Origin: Bradyrhizobium sp. CCBAU 53340
GTDB taxonomy: Bacteria > Pseudomonadota > Alphaproteobacteria > Rhizobiales > Xanthobacteraceae
Assembly: GCF_015291645.1 (NCBI RefSeq)
Contig: NZ_CP030055.1
Location: forward strand, 3,534,001-3,598,000
Direction of reading: 5' to 3'
Length of the DNA: 64,000 nt
Position 1 is the stretch's first letter. The number at the start of each line of letters is the position of its first letter. This document shows positions 1-9,251 of this stretch, one piece after another. Position numbers and translations under genes: made by a program. The notes beneath the pieces are model-generated. The model was given only the letters and a program-made list of their open reading frames with translations, was not told where the DNA came from and did not search any database.

Positions 1-512
1 TTGCGCGTCATCATCGCAGCGAAATCGTCCTCGTCGCCTGCGATCGCTTCCGCGATCACGACGGCGGCGTCGTTGGCGGAGCGGGTGACGAGGCCCTTGA
101 TCGCGTCCTCGACGCGGATGGTCTGACCGGCACGCAGGTTGAGCTTGGTCGGATCCTGGTCGGCGGCGTGCTGGGACACCGGCATCTCGGTGTCGAGCTT
201 CATCTTGCCGGACTCAAGACGCTCGAACAGCAGATAGAGCGTCATGATCTTGGTGAGCGAGGCGGGATGGCGCAGCCCGTCGGGGCTGGTCGCCTGAAGC
301 ACTGCGCCGGAATTGCCGTCGACGATGATCGACGCGAATTGCGGGCTGTAGCTCTCGGACGCATCGCTATGCACCCGGTGGTGCGCGTAGTGGCGCCGAT
401 AGCGTCGCGCGTCCGCGGCGTTGGTCGTGAAAATGACGGCTGTGGTGACCGTAAAAAGCCCGAAAACGCCAACCCGCGCCAAGCGCGAGGAAGACCAGTT
501 GCTACGAAGCAT
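1..512 (-). CDS. D-alanyl-D-alanine carboxypeptidase, N-terminal part (runs off the window)
   Basis: Penicillin-binding-protein-type serine peptidase that trims the terminal D-Ala of peptidoglycan stem peptides in the periplasm. About 170 residues are present and the 3' end lies outside the window. A hydrophobic signal segment spans roughly residues 12-30. The catalytic SxxK motif is SLTK at residues 85-88 and the SxN motif is SAN at 145-147, with the spacing usual for the S11 family. The ATG at 512 is preceded by a GGGGACGGGG purine stretch. The mature N-terminus is unusually His/Tyr/Arg-rich (about residues 36-48). Family assignment is firm; which paralogue (DacA, DacC or DacF type) cannot be told from this half. 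Confidence 0.9.
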   Translation of the reverse strand, partial: MLRSNWSSSRLARVGVFGLFTVTTAVIFTTNAADARRYRRHYAHHRVHSDASESYSPQFASIIVDGNSGAVLQATSPDGLRHPASLTKIMTLYLLFERLESGKMKLDTEMPVSQHAADQDPTKLNLRAGQTIRVEDAIKGLVTRSANDAAVVIAEAIAGDEDDFAAMMTR

Positions 513-796
513 GGAACCCCGTCCCCGTTTGTGACTTGATCACCGGCTCGTGAGGCGAAATTGTGCCCTGCGGACCCGGGATCATTACCTGCTCAGGCTG
601 CCCCTTCCGCTGATGCTCACCGCGAGGGACGTTGGGCCTGAGCCGCTGTTCTGGCTAAGGTGATGTTCTCAAACGGCTTTTGACCGTCTGCGGAAGGCGA
701 ACATTTCCAGGGAATCAGGGTAGGGGCCCCCGGTTTCCAAATGCTTAAGGAACCCTTGCGGGAAAGCCCGGGAATCTCGATAACTTGCAGCGATTC
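513..796. other. intergenic stretch, no gene seen
   Basis: Between the divergent carboxypeptidase and phasin genes. The only sizeable frame (minus strand, 617-811) has low-complexity, non-protein-like content and no ribosome binding site. The recognisable content is the phasin promoter at the right edge. Confidence 0.5.
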
Positions 797-846
797 TTGT
801 GCGTCGCACAAAAAATCTTGACATTTTTGTGCATTGCACTAATTAT
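797..846 (+). promoter_or_regulatory. phasin promoter with two PhaR-like TGC-N3-GCA dyads
   Basis: TTGACA (818-823) followed 16-17 bases later by TAATTAT (840-846) forms a good sigma-70 promoter about 60 bases ahead of the phasin ATG. Two dyads bracket the -35 box: TTGTGCGTCGCACAA (797-811) and TTGTGCATTGCAC (827-839). Both contain TGC-N3-GCA, the type of site described for the PHB-responsive repressor PhaR. The second dyad fills the -35/-10 spacer, a classical repression position. The sequence is direct; the PhaR assignment is inferred from the downstream gene. Confidence 0.75.
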
Positions 847-902
847 GAGCAGAGTCAGGGAGCCGGGGCTTCCGGACGAGAGCCAGGGAAAAGGATTCCA
901 AG

Positions 903-1241
903 ATGTTCAAGGTTGAAGACTTTCAGAACTACGGGAAAGAGCATTTCGAGAGCTGCGTTGCTTCCGCGACCTCGGTGCAGCAGGGCCTCCAGGCAATCGC
1001 CAGCGCCTATGGCGACTACACCAAGAAGTCTTTCGAGGACACCAAGTCGTTCGTCGAGAAGCTTTCCGGCGTGAAGTCGCTGGACAAGGCGCTCGAAGCG
1101 CAGACCGACTTTGCGCGCTCCGCCTACGAGACCTTTGTCGCGGAAACGCAGAAGATCGCCGGCCTCTACAGCGACCTCGCCAAGCAGGCGTTCAAGCCGG
1201 TCGAGACCGTCGTGTCGAAGTTCACCCCGGCCGCCCAGTAA
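903..1241 (+). CDS. phasin family protein (PHB granule-associated)
   Basis: Small (112 aa) amphipathic, mostly helical protein of the phasin_2/TIGR01841 type. It coats polyhydroxybutyrate granules and controls their size and number. It lacks cysteine clusters or a signal peptide and has the typical Phe/Ala/Lys-rich pattern with a C-terminal stretch ending in VSKFTPAAQ. The ATG at 903 follows AGGGAAAAGGATTCC. It is monocistronic, with a PhaR-like promoter before it and a strong hairpin terminator after it. Confidence 0.88.
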   Translation: MFKVEDFQNYGKEHFESCVASATSVQQGLQAIASAYGDYTKKSFEDTKSFVEKLSGVKSLDKALEAQTDFARSAYETFVAETQKIAGLYSDLAKQAFKPVETVVSKFTPAAQ

Positions 1242-1267
1242 TTCGTTCGACAAGTTCTGGAATCAGG

Positions 1268-1294
1268 AAAGCCCGGCTGGTTCAGCCGGGCTTT
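1268..1294. terminator. bidirectional intrinsic terminator between phasin and vWA/Tad gene
   Basis: Arms AAAGCCCGGCTG and CAGCCGGGCTTT with a 3-base loop. A T-rich tail on both strands serves the convergent genes ending at 1241 (+) and 1298 (-). Confidence 0.85.
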
Positions 1295-1297
1295 CTC

Positions 1298-2953
1298 TTA
1301 TCTCGCCAGCCGCAGCTTGCTAAGAGCGGTCCCGATCGTGTTGAACGTGGTCACAATCTGGGTCGAGCTGGTGAGCATGTAGAACTTGTCCGGGCTGCTC
1401 GCACAGTATTTCAGGATCGTCGACGTGGGATCGGCGGGCGAACTCGTGTTCACCTGGATCGTGTAGATCGTGTACATCGGTGCGCCGCTGGCGTCCCTGG
1501 CGTTGTGCAGACTGTCGCACAGGACCTGCTGCCTGGCGTCGATCGAGCCGGGGAAGGTGCTGTTGCCGTAAGTGGTTGTCTGGCTGCTCCCGTCGCCGTA
1601 GGCTGGCCAGCGGTTCTCGGTGTTCAGGCCATCGGATAGCAGGATGATGACCCTGTTGTAGGTGGTGCCGCTGGTGGTGCTTTCCGCGGGCGCGTTCAAC
1701 GGAGCGGTCTGCAAGAGCGAGAGCCATCCCCAGGCCAGACCGATCACCTGATTGGTGCCGCCGGTTGGCTGCATTGCGTTGACCGCGGTCTTGAGTGCGC
1801 TCCAATCATAGCTCAGCGGGATGATCGGCTCGAGCTTGGTCGAAGCGCTGCTGCTGCAAAAGGAAGTGGCGTTCTCGTAATATTGCTCCGCCGGGAACAA
1901 GGTGGCGACAGTGCTTGCGTTCGGCGCCGTGGACTGCGCGTCGTAAGGCTGGGTCCGATCCGTAATGCATCCGCTCCACGTCGAGTGGGAATTCGGGATC
2001 CACGTGTGCGTATACGTTGAGCCGGATGCCACGCTGTTATAACAGCCGTTGATCAAATAGTGGTACTTGTACCAGCCACTGCCGTTGGTGCCGGGGCAGA
2101 TCAGCCCTTTATTCGAGCCCGAGTTCGGGATGGTAGTGACCGCCGATGTGCTGCCCGGGCCGTTCACGCAAGTGAAGCCATTGGTTGACATGGTCCACGG
2201 GCAGTTCGAGCCCGGTCCGATGTTCGACCAATTTGAGGGTTTGGACGACACGAGGTCCGGCGCCTCCGCCTCCCAGCTCGTCCAATCGATCCAGCTCTGT
2301 CCGTAGTTGCTGGATCCGACATTCACATCCTTGGCAAACGGGATGACCGAAATATAAACGTCGCCGTTGTTCTTGCTGAGTGCGCTGAGCTGATCGATCA
2401 GGCCGCCAGATCCGGCCACGGCGTTTCTTAGCGCCGTAATCTTGCCGTCCTGGGCCATCGATCCCGTGTTGTCGAGCACCAGCGCCACGCGCATCTTCGC
2501 GTTGCCCCAGGTAGAGGTCGAGGTGGTGTTGAAGCCGAGCGTCGGATAGCCGGCAATCTGCATGAAGTCGGAATTGATGTAACCGGAGCCGTTCAGCAGC
2601 AGGGTGGCTGGCGCACTCGTCGTGGCGGCCGTGTAGGTGGGGGTAATGGTGACACCTTTCGCCTCGGTATCGGCATAGAGGCCCGAGAAGTAGCTCTGCG
2701 CCTTCGTGCTGATGTCCGAGGTCGTGATCGTTCCCGCCGTCAAATCCTTGGACAGCATCAGTGTGGTGGAGTCGAGGGCGGCTTGCATCGCCGAGCGTGC
2801 GCGGGAAGCGCGGGAATAGTCGATAGCGGCGCCGACGAAGCCCAGGACGGGGACGAGCGCGATGGCGAAGATCACGGCAATATTGCCTTGCTCGGCCCCG
2901 GCGAAACGGACGAGCTGTCGTCCAGCGCGGCTGACAGCGAGCGAGCGAAACAT
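1298..2953 (-). CDS. TadG-like pilus assembly protein with von Willebrand factor A domain
   Basis: 551 aa. One N-terminal membrane helix (about residues 25-45, after a TadE-like EQGNIAVIFA start) anchors a large exported domain. A vWA MIDAS motif, DNTGSM, sits at 161-166. The long Ser/Thr/Gly/Asn/Trp-rich central region (about 230-370) contains several cysteines and is typical of an extracytoplasmic adhesion-like module. The architecture (TadE/G-like helix, Flp-type N-terminus, vWA) fits Tad pilus-associated proteins. No other tad gene is adjacent, so this is an orphan copy. It ends at the shared terminator with the phasin. Confidence 0.8.
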   Translation of the reverse strand: MFRSLAVSRAGRQLVRFAGAEQGNIAVIFAIALVPVLGFVGAAIDYSRASRARSAMQAALDSTTLMLSKDLTAGTITTSDISTKAQSYFSGLYADTEAKGVTITPTYTAATTSAPATLLLNGSGYINSDFMQIAGYPTLGFNTTSTSTWGNAKMRVALVLDNTGSMAQDGKITALRNAVAGSGGLIDQLSALSKNNGDVYISVIPFAKDVNVGSSNYGQSWIDWTSWEAEAPDLVSSKPSNWSNIGPGSNCPWTMSTNGFTCVNGPGSTSAVTTIPNSGSNKGLICPGTNGSGWYKYHYLINGCYNSVASGSTYTHTWIPNSHSTWSGCITDRTQPYDAQSTAPNASTVATLFPAEQYYENATSFCSSSASTKLEPIIPLSYDWSALKTAVNAMQPTGGTNQVIGLAWGWLSLLQTAPLNAPAESTTSGTTYNRVIILLSDGLNTENRWPAYGDGSSQTTTYGNSTFPGSIDARQQVLCDSLHNARDASGAPMYTIYTIQVNTSSPADPTSTILKYCASSPDKFYMLTSSTQIVTTFNTIGTALSKLRLAR

Positions 2954-3082
2954 GGCGATCCCCGAGATCTGTGGTTCTGCCCGATTTCACGCCACAACCT
3001 TGAAGGGTGGGTAAATCGAACCGTAGAAAAACGGGAAATCTCGCGCCAAATTACCGCAGTCACCGTCCGCGTCAGGTTCCTG

Positions 3083-3107
3083 GTCAACATGTTCTGAACA
3101 CGTTGAC
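3083..3107. promoter_or_regulatory. 25-bp dyad upstream of the TadG-like gene
   Basis: Arms GTCAACATGTTC and GAACACGTTGAC around one central T (11 of 12 positions pair), with a perfect TGTTC-T-GAACA core. A further GTCAA half-site lies at 3119-3123. It sits 130 bases upstream of the minus-strand gene start at 2953. No regulator is known to me for this exact motif. Confidence 0.5.
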
Positions 3108-3432
3108 GGGAAATTTTTGTCAAATCGGTCCGGATTGATTAACCTTGTCCAAGATCGCCCGGACCGGGAATCGGGACCGCCGCGGCCGTATCGGCTGGAG
3201 CTCGGCACGCTTGCGGCGAGCCGGGGGCAGGGCCATATTCCCAGCAATCGATCCGGACCGGACCGGTTGGAAGCGGCGATCCGACAGGACGGCGCGCCTG
3301 CGCGAGGCTCCCCGTGAGGGGCCGTGTGGTGAGCCGTCATACGCTTCCGTGGGGAATGTGAACGCCTGAGCCATGCCGCAACTGACTTCCAGACTCGACC
3401 TGCCCGCGGCCGCCGCCGCCCACGCTCCCCGG

Positions 3433-3765
3433 ATGAGCAATGACGAGAACCGTTCCGGAGGTCCGGCGGGGCCGAACACGTCCGTCATCACCAAGGTCAA
3501 ACCGAAGACCAAGCGGCCGAACCTCTATCGCGTGCTGATCCTGAACGACGACTACACACCAATGGAATTCGTCGTCCATGTGCTGGAGAAGTTCTTCCAG
3601 AAGGACGTCGAGGCCGCGACCAAGATCATGCTGCATGTCCACCATCACGGCATCGGCGAATGCGGCGTGTTCACCTACGAGATTGCCGAGACGAAGGTGA
3701 CGCAGGTGATGGATTTCGCCCGCAAGCACCAACACCCGCTGCAATGCGTGATGGAAAAGAAGTAG
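3433..3765 (+). CDS. clpS: ATP-dependent Clp protease adaptor ClpS
   Basis: N-recognin adaptor that delivers N-degron substrates to ClpAP. The conserved core begins at about residue 25 ([20 protein letters not shown]) and continues through EKFF, the H-rich MLHVHHHG stretch and [12 protein letters not shown]. Asn-Asp in [11 protein letters not shown] and the HHHG histidines are the substrate-pocket residues known for the family. I chose the ATG at 3433 ([10 protein letters not shown]) because ClpS usually has a short disordered N-terminus. An upstream in-frame ATG at 3373 would add 20 Ala/Pro-rich residues. It lies directly upstream of clpA in the same orientation, the usual pairing. Confidence 0.95.
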   Translation: MSNDENRSGGPAGPNTSVITKVKPKTKRPNLYRVLILNDDYTPMEFVVHVLEKFFQKDVEAATKIMLHVHHHGIGECGVFTYEIAETKVTQVMDFARKHQHPLQCVMEKK

Positions 3766-4075
3766 GGCGCGTCACGGCGGGTACGAGCCGGCCCTGTGCA
3801 TGGCGGATGTGATCGTCGCGTGACGCCTTCGTGTGGTGTGCCGGCGTGATCTCCATCGCCCCCGGCAAAACTACGGAAATCCGTGCCGGCGAGAATCTGT
3901 CTAAGAATTCTGCCCAAATCGGAACGGGTTTTGCATCGAGAATACCGCAGGTGCCGATCTGCCAAGTCGCGGAACCGGTCTTTCGCCGCGATCTTGTATA
4001 ACTATATGTGACAAAGGTTGTTGTTGCCTGACCGGGCGATGGCGATCATGATGGTGGGGGCCATAGAGGACGCGA
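3766..4075. other. clpS-clpA intergenic region, no gene seen
   Basis: About 310 bases with no credible ORF. An AT-rich patch near 3994-4012 (CTTGTATAACTATATGTGAC) could hold a clpA promoter -10 region, but I cannot place a convincing -35 or heat-shock element. Confidence 0.4.
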
Positions 4076-6484
4076 ATGCCGACTTTTTCCCAAAGCCTTG
4101 AACAATCCCTGCATCGTGCGCTGGCGATCGCAAACGAGCGTCATCACCAATACGCGACGCTCGAGCATCTTTTGCTCTCTCTGATTGACGACTCCGATGC
4201 AGCCGCCGTCATGCGCGCCTGTAGCGTCGACCTCGACAAGCTTCGTACGAGCCTCGTCAATTATCTTGAGACCGAATTCGAGAACCTGGTGACGGATGGC
4301 GCCGATGACGCCAAGCCGACCGCCGGTTTCCAGCGCGTGATCCAGCGCGCGGTCATCCATGTGCAGTCGTCAGGTCGCGAAGAGGTGACCGGCGCCAACG
4401 TGCTGATCGCAATCTTCGCCGAGCGCGAGAGCCACGCTGCTTACTTCCTGCAAGAGCAGGACATGACGCGCTATGACGCGGTCAACTACATCAGCCACGG
4501 CATCGCCAAGCGGCCGGGCGTCTCCGAGGCGCGCCCCGTCCGCGGTGTCGACGAGGAAACCGAGACCAAGGGCAACGAGGACGCCAAGAAGAAGGGCGAG
4601 GCGCTCGAGACCTATTGCGTCAACCTCAACAAGAAGGCGCGCGACGGTAAGATCGATCCGGTGATCGGACGCAATTCCGAGATCAATCGGGCGATCCAGG
4701 TGCTGTGCCGTCGCCAGAAGAACAATCCGCTGTTCGTGGGCGAGGCCGGCGTCGGCAAGACCGCGATTGCGGAGGGCCTCGCCAAGCGCATCGTTGACAG
4801 CGAGGTGCCGGAGGTTCTGGCGGCTGCGACCGTGTTCTCGCTCGACATGGGCACGTTGCTCGCGGGCACGCGCTATCGCGGCGACTTCGAGGAGCGCCTG
4901 AAGCAGGTGCTGAAGGAGCTCGAGGCGCATCCCAACGCCATTCTGTTCATCGACGAGATCCACACCGTGATCGGTGCGGGCGCGACGTCGGGCGGGGCGA
5001 TGGATGCCTCCAACCTGCTCAAGCCAGCGCTGGCCTCGGGCACGATCCGCTGCATGGGCTCGACCACCTACAAGGAATATCGCCAGCACTTCGAGAAGGA
5101 CCGCGCGCTGGTGCGGCGCTTCCAGAAGATCGACATCAATGAGCCGACGGTCGAGGACGCCATTGCGATCCTCAAGGGCCTCAAGCCTTATTTCGAGGAC
5201 TACCACCGGCTGAAATACACCAATGAGGCGATCGAGGCTGCGGTGCAGCTCTCCTCGCGCTACATCCACGACCGTAAGCTGCCCGACAAGGCGATCGACG
5301 TGATCGACGAGTCCGGCGCGGCGCAGATGCTGGTTGCCGAGAACAAGCGCAAGAAGACCATCGGCATCAAGGAGATCGAGACCACGATCGCCTCGATGGC
5401 GCGGATTCCGCCGAAGAGCGTGTCGAAGGACGACGCCGAGGTGCTCAAGCATCTCGAGCAAACCCTGAAGCGCACCGTGTTCGGCCAGGACAAGGCCATC
5501 GAGTCGCTCGCCGCCTCGATCAAGCTGGCGCGAGCCGGCCTGCGCGAGCCGGAGAAGCCGATCGGCTGCTATTTGTTCTCGGGCCCGACCGGTGTCGGCA
5601 AGACCGAAGTGGCAAAACAGCTCGCGGCGACGCTCGGCGTCGAGCTCTTGCGCTTCGACATGTCGGAGTACATGGAACGGCACACCGTTTCGCGCCTGAT
5701 CGGCGCGCCTCCCGGCTATGTCGGCTTCGACCAGGGCGGCCTTTTGACCGATGGCGTCGACCAGCACCCGCATTGCGTGGTGCTGCTCGACGAGATCGAG
5801 AAGGCGCACCCCGACCTCTACAACGTGCTGCTCCAGATCATGGATCACGGCCGGCTCACCGATCACAACGGCAAGCAGGTCAACTTCCGCAACGTGATCC
5901 TGATCATGACCACGAACGCAGGCGCGTCGGATCTCGCCAAGCAGGCGTTCGGCTTCACGCGCTCGAAGCGGGAAGGCGACGACCACGAGGCGATCAACCG
6001 GCAATTCGCGCCGGAATTCCGCAACCGTCTCGATGCCATCGTCTCGTTCGGCCATCTCAGCGTCGAGGTGATCGGCACGGTGGTCGAGAAGTTCGTGCTT
6101 CAGCTCGAGGCGCAGCTCGGCGACCGCGACGTCACCATCGAGCTGTCTGAGCCTGCCAAGGCCTGGCTGATCCAGCACGGCTACGACGAACAGATGGGCG
6201 CGCGGCCGATGGCCCGCGTGATCCAGGAGCACATCAAGAAGCCGCTGGCTGATGAGGTGCTGTTCGGCAAGCTCAAGGGCGGCGGTCACGTCCGGGTCGT
6301 CCTGGTCAAGGACGAGGCCGACGAGACCAAGGACAAGATCGGCTTCGAGTTCGTCGAGGGTCCGGTCACGCCGAAGCAGGAAAAACTGCCGGCCCGCAAG
6401 CGTCCGCCTGGCAAGCCCAACAAGCCGGGCGGCCCCGGCGGCTCCAAGGGGCCGACCTCGAAGGGCCCGCTGGTCAAGGCGTGA
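4076..6484 (+). CDS. clpA: ATP-dependent Clp protease ATP-binding subunit ClpA
   Basis: 802 aa AAA+ unfoldase that partners ClpP. The N-terminal Clp repeat domain (about 1-145) docks ClpS. D1 has Walker A GEAGVGKT near residue 222 and Walker [10 protein letters not shown]2 has Walker A GPTGVGKT near 503 and [12 protein letters not shown]. The Ile-Gly-type ClpP-binding loop region lies in D2. The C-terminus carries a Lys/Pro/Gly-rich tail (about residues 765-802) beyond the family's usual end, as often seen in Bradyrhizobium-type ClpA. It is preceded by clpS and followed by a strong terminator. Confidence 0.97.
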   Translation: MPTFSQSLEQSLHRALAIANERHHQYATLEHLLLSLIDDSDAAAVMRACSVDLDKLRTSLVNYLETEFENLVTDGADDAKPTAGFQRVIQRAVIHVQSSGREEVTGANVLIAIFAERESHAAYFLQEQDMTRYDAVNYISHGIAKRPGVSEARPVRGVDEETETKGNEDAKKKGEALETYCVNLNKKARDGKIDPVIGRNSEINRAIQVLCRRQKNNPLFVGEAGVGKTAIAEGLAKRIVDSEVPEVLAAATVFSLDMGTLLAGTRYRGDFEERLKQVLKELEAHPNAILFIDEIHTVIGAGATSGGAMDASNLLKPALASGTIRCMGSTTYKEYRQHFEKDRALVRRFQKIDINEPTVEDAIAILKGLKPYFEDYHRLKYTNEAIEAAVQLSSRYIHDRKLPDKAIDVIDESGAAQMLVAENKRKKTIGIKEIETTIASMARIPPKSVSKDDAEVLKHLEQTLKRTVFGQDKAIESLAASIKLARAGLREPEKPIGCYLFSGPTGVGKTEVAKQLAATLGVELLRFDMSEYMERHTVSRLIGAPPGYVGFDQGGLLTDGVDQHPHCVVLLDEIEKAHPDLYNVLLQIMDHGRLTDHNGKQVNFRNVILIMTTNAGASDLAKQAFGFTRSKREGDDHEAINRQFAPEFRNRLDAIVSFGHLSVEVIGTVVEKFVLQLEAQLGDRDVTIELSEPAKAWLIQHGYDEQMGARPMARVIQEHIKKPLADEVLFGKLKGGGHVRVVLVKDEADETKDKIGFEFVEGPVTPKQEKLPARKRPPGKPNKPGGPGGSKGPTSKGPLVKA

Positions 6485-6502
6485 TCGGCGCATCATGAAA
6501 AG

Positions 6503-6530
6503 AAAAGGCCGGCTGAAGAGCCGGCCTTTT
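6503..6530 (+). terminator. clpA intrinsic terminator
   Basis: Perfect 12-bp stem AAAAGGCCGGCT / AGCCGGCCTTTT with a GAAG tetraloop and a T-rich tail. It is symmetrical, so it can also serve the minus-strand lipoprotein gene ending at 6548. Confidence 0.9.
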
Positions 6531-6547
6531 TGTTTGCCGTGCGTGAC

Positions 6548-7009
6548 CTAAGTCCCGGTGTCGGGCGCGGGCGCTGCCGGCGCTCGCGGCTTCTTCGTTG
6601 CGGGCGGCCGGGCGCGAGGAGGAGGAGCGGACGGCTGCATCGTCACGATGACCGGATTGGGCTTGTGATCGGTTGCCGCGCCCGTTGCGGCATCGACTCC
6701 CATGCCGACGACACCGCCGAGCAAGAGATTGCCCGCAAAGCCGGCGGCGCCCCCGGTCTGGATGTCCCGGCTAAGCGGCACGATTTGCGGCTCATAGCCT
6801 TCCTTCTGGAAGGTGATGGAGATGTCGGCATTCCGCTTGACGACCACAGAGCAGGGCGTCGTGCAGGTGGTCGGAACTTCCATTCCGCTGACGATGGCTT
6901 CAACGCCTGAAGGAGTGGATGAAATGCTGATGTTCTCGGTCGTGCCGCGCGTGACAGACGCGCAGCCGCCCAGCATGACGCTGAGCGCCACAAATCCAAA
7001 TGAACGCAT
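6548..7009 (-). CDS. lipoprotein with PEGA-like domain, function unknown
   Basis: 153 aa. The start chosen is the ATG at 7009 because it gives a short signal with lipobox LGGC (Cys about residue 16) and has AGGGG upstream; a longer frame to 7069 has neither. After the lipid-attachment Cys comes a PEGA-like beta domain (SSTPSGVEAIVSGMEVPTTC, then FQKEGYEPQIVPLSR). A Gly-rich glycine-zipper-like hydrophobic stretch (GAAGFAGNLLLGGVVGMGVD) and a Pro/Ala-rich C-terminus follow. Two Cys in TTCTTPCS could form a disulfide. It is probably anchored in the outer membrane. Specific role unknown. Confidence 0.75.
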   Translation of the reverse strand: MRSFGFVALSVMLGGCASVTRGTTENISISSTPSGVEAIVSGMEVPTTCTTPCSVVVKRNADISITFQKEGYEPQIVPLSRDIQTGGAAGFAGNLLLGGVVGMGVDAATGAATDHKPNPVIVTMQPSAPPPRARPPATKKPRAPAAPAPDTGT

Positions 7010-7136
7010 GAAATGCCCCTTGTCCCCGCCCCAATGAAGCGCAACCGGAACGGGAGGGCAATATGTCAATCGCCCAGATGGTTAAGCTACGCACAGATTG
7101 CGCATGGAGGCAGTGGAGCCCTGGGCTTGGGGCCTG

Positions 7137-8558
7137 TTATTCGCCGCGCAGGCGTTGGTCATCCTGCACGCGGACGTGCTCGGCACCCCGCGCCCCCGCG
7201 GGCGACAGCCGCAACATGCTCAGCATCGCGCCGCAGAGGGCAAAGCCAACGCCGGTGAGCAGCGCGATCCGGGTTCCCTCGACAGGGTAGCGGCCAAGGA
7301 ACAGCGCGACCAGCGCAGCTCCTGTGGTCTGGCCGAGCAGACGTGCCGTGCCCAGCATGCCGCTGGCGCCGCCGGCGCGCTCGCGCGGGGCGGCCGCGAT
7401 CATGGTGCGGTTGTTGGGCGTCTGGAACAGGCCGAAGCCGGCGCCCGCCAATGCCATGCGCCAGACCACGTCGAGCGGCGTCGGATTTGAGGACAGGAAA
7501 GCGAGCGCGGCAAGGCCACAGGCAAACAGCGTCAGCCCGATGCCACCAAGCAGGCCGGCGGGGTAGTGCTCGACCAGGCGGCCGGCGAGGGGAGCCGCGA
7601 ACGCCACCGCGATCGGCCATGGCGTGATCAACAGGCCCATATGCACGGCCGAATAGCCGAACCGGCTCTGCAGGTAGAACGGGATCGCAACGAAGGCCAG
7701 CATCTGGCCGCAGAACGAGGCGATCGAGGTCGCAATCGACAGTCCGAACACCGGGATGCGCAACAGATCGACCGGCAGCAACGGCGATTTCATGTGCGTT
7801 TCGCGGTAGACGAGCAACGCGCCGGCGACGATCGCGATGGCGAATTGCACGAGACAGGTTATCAGCGCCTCACCATGTCCGACGCTGTCGATCGCGGCGA
7901 TGCCGACGCCGAAGGTGATCGCCGACAGCCCCGCGCTCTGCCAGTCGAAGGAGTGGCTCGCTGGAATCGTGTGCGGCAGGCTGCGCAGGCCGAGCGCGAG
8001 CGTGACCGCGCCGAGCGGGACGTTGATGGCAAACAGCCAGGGCCAGCTACCGACCGCAAGGATGCCGGCCGCGAGCGTCGGCCCGACCGCGGCAGAGAAA
8101 GCGACCACGAGCGCATTGAGCCCGATGCCGCGGCCGAGCAGGCTGCGCGGATAGGTGAAGCGGACGAGGGCCGAATTGACGCTCATGATGCCGGCTGCAC
8201 CGAACCCCTGGATGATGCGCGCGATCGTGAGCAGCGGCAGCGTATGCGCCAGCGCGCACAAGGCGGATGCGAGCGTGAACAGCGCGAGCCCGATCAGATA
8301 GACACGGCGATAGCCGACGATCTCGCCGAGCGAGGCCAGCGGCAACAGCGAGATCGTGATCGCGAGCTGATAGCCGTTGACGATCCAGATCGAGAAGGCC
8401 GGGCTCGCGTTCAGGTCGGTTGCGATCGTCGGCAGCGCGACGTTGGCGATGGCGCTGTCGACGACGGCCATGATGATGCCGAGCGCAATGGTCAGCACTG
8501 CCTGGTTGCGCTGAGGCTGCGGCAGGCCGTCGACGTGCTCGATGGTTGTAGACGTCAT
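7137..8558 (-). CDS. MFS multidrug transporter, DHA2 (EmrB/QacA-like) family
   Basis: 473 aa integral membrane protein of about 14 predicted helices. The family motifs visible are the N-terminal IIMAVVDSAIANVALPTIAT (motif D1-like), GYRRVYLIG after helix 2 (motif A) and ARIIQGFGAAGIMSVN (motif B with the conserved Arg). Such proteins export drugs or metabolites by proton antiport. The C-terminus ends in a short polar tail. No adjacent MFP/EmrA partner or regulator is seen, so the substrate cannot be inferred. Confidence 0.88.
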   Translation of the reverse strand: MTSTTIEHVDGLPQPQRNQAVLTIALGIIMAVVDSAIANVALPTIATDLNASPAFSIWIVNGYQLAITISLLPLASLGEIVGYRRVYLIGLALFTLASALCALAHTLPLLTIARIIQGFGAAGIMSVNSALVRFTYPRSLLGRGIGLNALVVAFSAAVGPTLAAGILAVGSWPWLFAINVPLGAVTLALGLRSLPHTIPASHSFDWQSAGLSAITFGVGIAAIDSVGHGEALITCLVQFAIAIVAGALLVYRETHMKSPLLPVDLLRIPVFGLSIATSIASFCGQMLAFVAIPFYLQSRFGYSAVHMGLLITPWPIAVAFAAPLAGRLVEHYPAGLLGGIGLTLFACGLAALAFLSSNPTPLDVVWRMALAGAGFGLFQTPNNRTMIAAAPRERAGGASGMLGTARLLGQTTGAALVALFLGRYPVEGTRIALLTGVGFALCGAMLSMLRLSPAGARGAEHVRVQDDQRLRGE

Positions 8559-8648
8559 CGCGATGCGTGTTCGGTTGAGGCGCGGTTACTGGTCCGCAAC
8601 TTGGTCCGACCCGGGATGGTTCCAGCCAAAGCCGTGGGCATTTCAGCC

Positions 8649-8987
8649 CTATTTCGTCCTCCGCGGCTCCTGAATCGCCCTAAGATAGCTTACCACGGCT
8701 GCGGCGTCGTCTCGGCCGAATCGAGCCGTCGGCATGGCGCGATGAATGCTGCTGTAGCCGTCTTGAAGGCGCTGCATGAAGTCGGGATCGTAGAGTTTGT
8801 TCTCGCCGAGATAACGGAACGGCGGCGCCAGTTCGTTCGGACTCGCGCCCGTCCTGCCGACCGCGTGGCACCGTGCGCACATCCGTTGCAGCATTGCCTC
8901 GGTGTGCCGCTGCTCGAGGTCCAGGGCTTGACTGGCAGTGCTCCACAGAACGCCGATGGCCAGCAGCGTCGGCGCAAACCTGTTCAT
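8649..8987 (-). CDS. small c-type cytochrome
   Basis: 112 aa with an N-terminal signal peptide (MNRFAPTLLAIGVLWSTASQ), so it acts in the periplasm. A single haem-binding CxxCH motif (CARCH, about residues 37-41) follows. A Met candidate for the sixth ligand is in RAMPTARFG, and the C-terminal helix VVSYLRAI is typical of class I cytochromes. It lies 12 bases downstream of a tiny membrane protein gene on the same strand, probably co-transcribed. Electron partner unknown. Confidence 0.85.
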   Translation of the reverse strand: MNRFAPTLLAIGVLWSTASQALDLEQRHTEAMLQRMCARCHAVGRTGASPNELAPPFRYLGENKLYDPDFMQRLQDGYSSIHRAMPTARFGRDDAAAVVSYLRAIQEPRRTK

Positions 8988-8999
8988 CGTGTAATCCCG

Positions 9000-9164
9000 T
9001 CAATCCCAGCGCGAAGTTGCCTTGGCCCAGACGTAGAGTGCAATCAAGGCGATGGTTACCCCTGTGGAGAAGATCAAGATGCGGCGATCCCAATCGATCC
9101 TCTCTCGCTCCGCTCTTCTCAAAGAGAGGGCTGAGAACAGGGCCTTCATGGCAAATCGGCGCAT
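9000..9164 (-). CDS. small single-pass membrane protein, unknown function
   Basis: 54 aa, beginning MRRFAMKALF. A basic, charged segment is followed by one transmembrane helix (ILIFSTGVTIALIALYVWA) and a short end. The ATG at 9164 has GAGG eight bases upstream; the alternative at 9149 has no ribosome site. The gene ends 12 bases before the cytochrome c start, so the pair looks like an operon. An anchor or assembly role for the cytochrome is possible but unproven. Confidence 0.55.
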   Translation of the reverse strand: MRRFAMKALFSALSLRRAERERIDWDRRILIFSTGVTIALIALYVWAKATSRWD

Positions 9165-9251
9165 CGGAAGCCTCGCGATGGTCATAGAATGCCACGACCG
9201 ACGCAAGCAGGCTTGATCCAACTCAAGGACAGATGCGCTGTTGGCTGGCTG

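Noticed and set aside
617..811. 64-aa minus-strand ORF in the phasin upstream region
   Set aside because: No ribosome site, odd composition, overlaps the phasin promoter dyad.
4370..6496. 708-aa minus-strand open frame opposite clpA
   Set aside because: Mirror of clpA codons in GC-rich DNA; Arg/Leu/Asp/His-rich content, no family, and clpA is certain.
7566..9134. 522-aa plus-strand frame opposite the MFS and cytochrome genes
   Set aside because: Composition of an antisense artefact (Arg/Asp/Gln/Glu runs); the minus-strand genes have clear family motifs.
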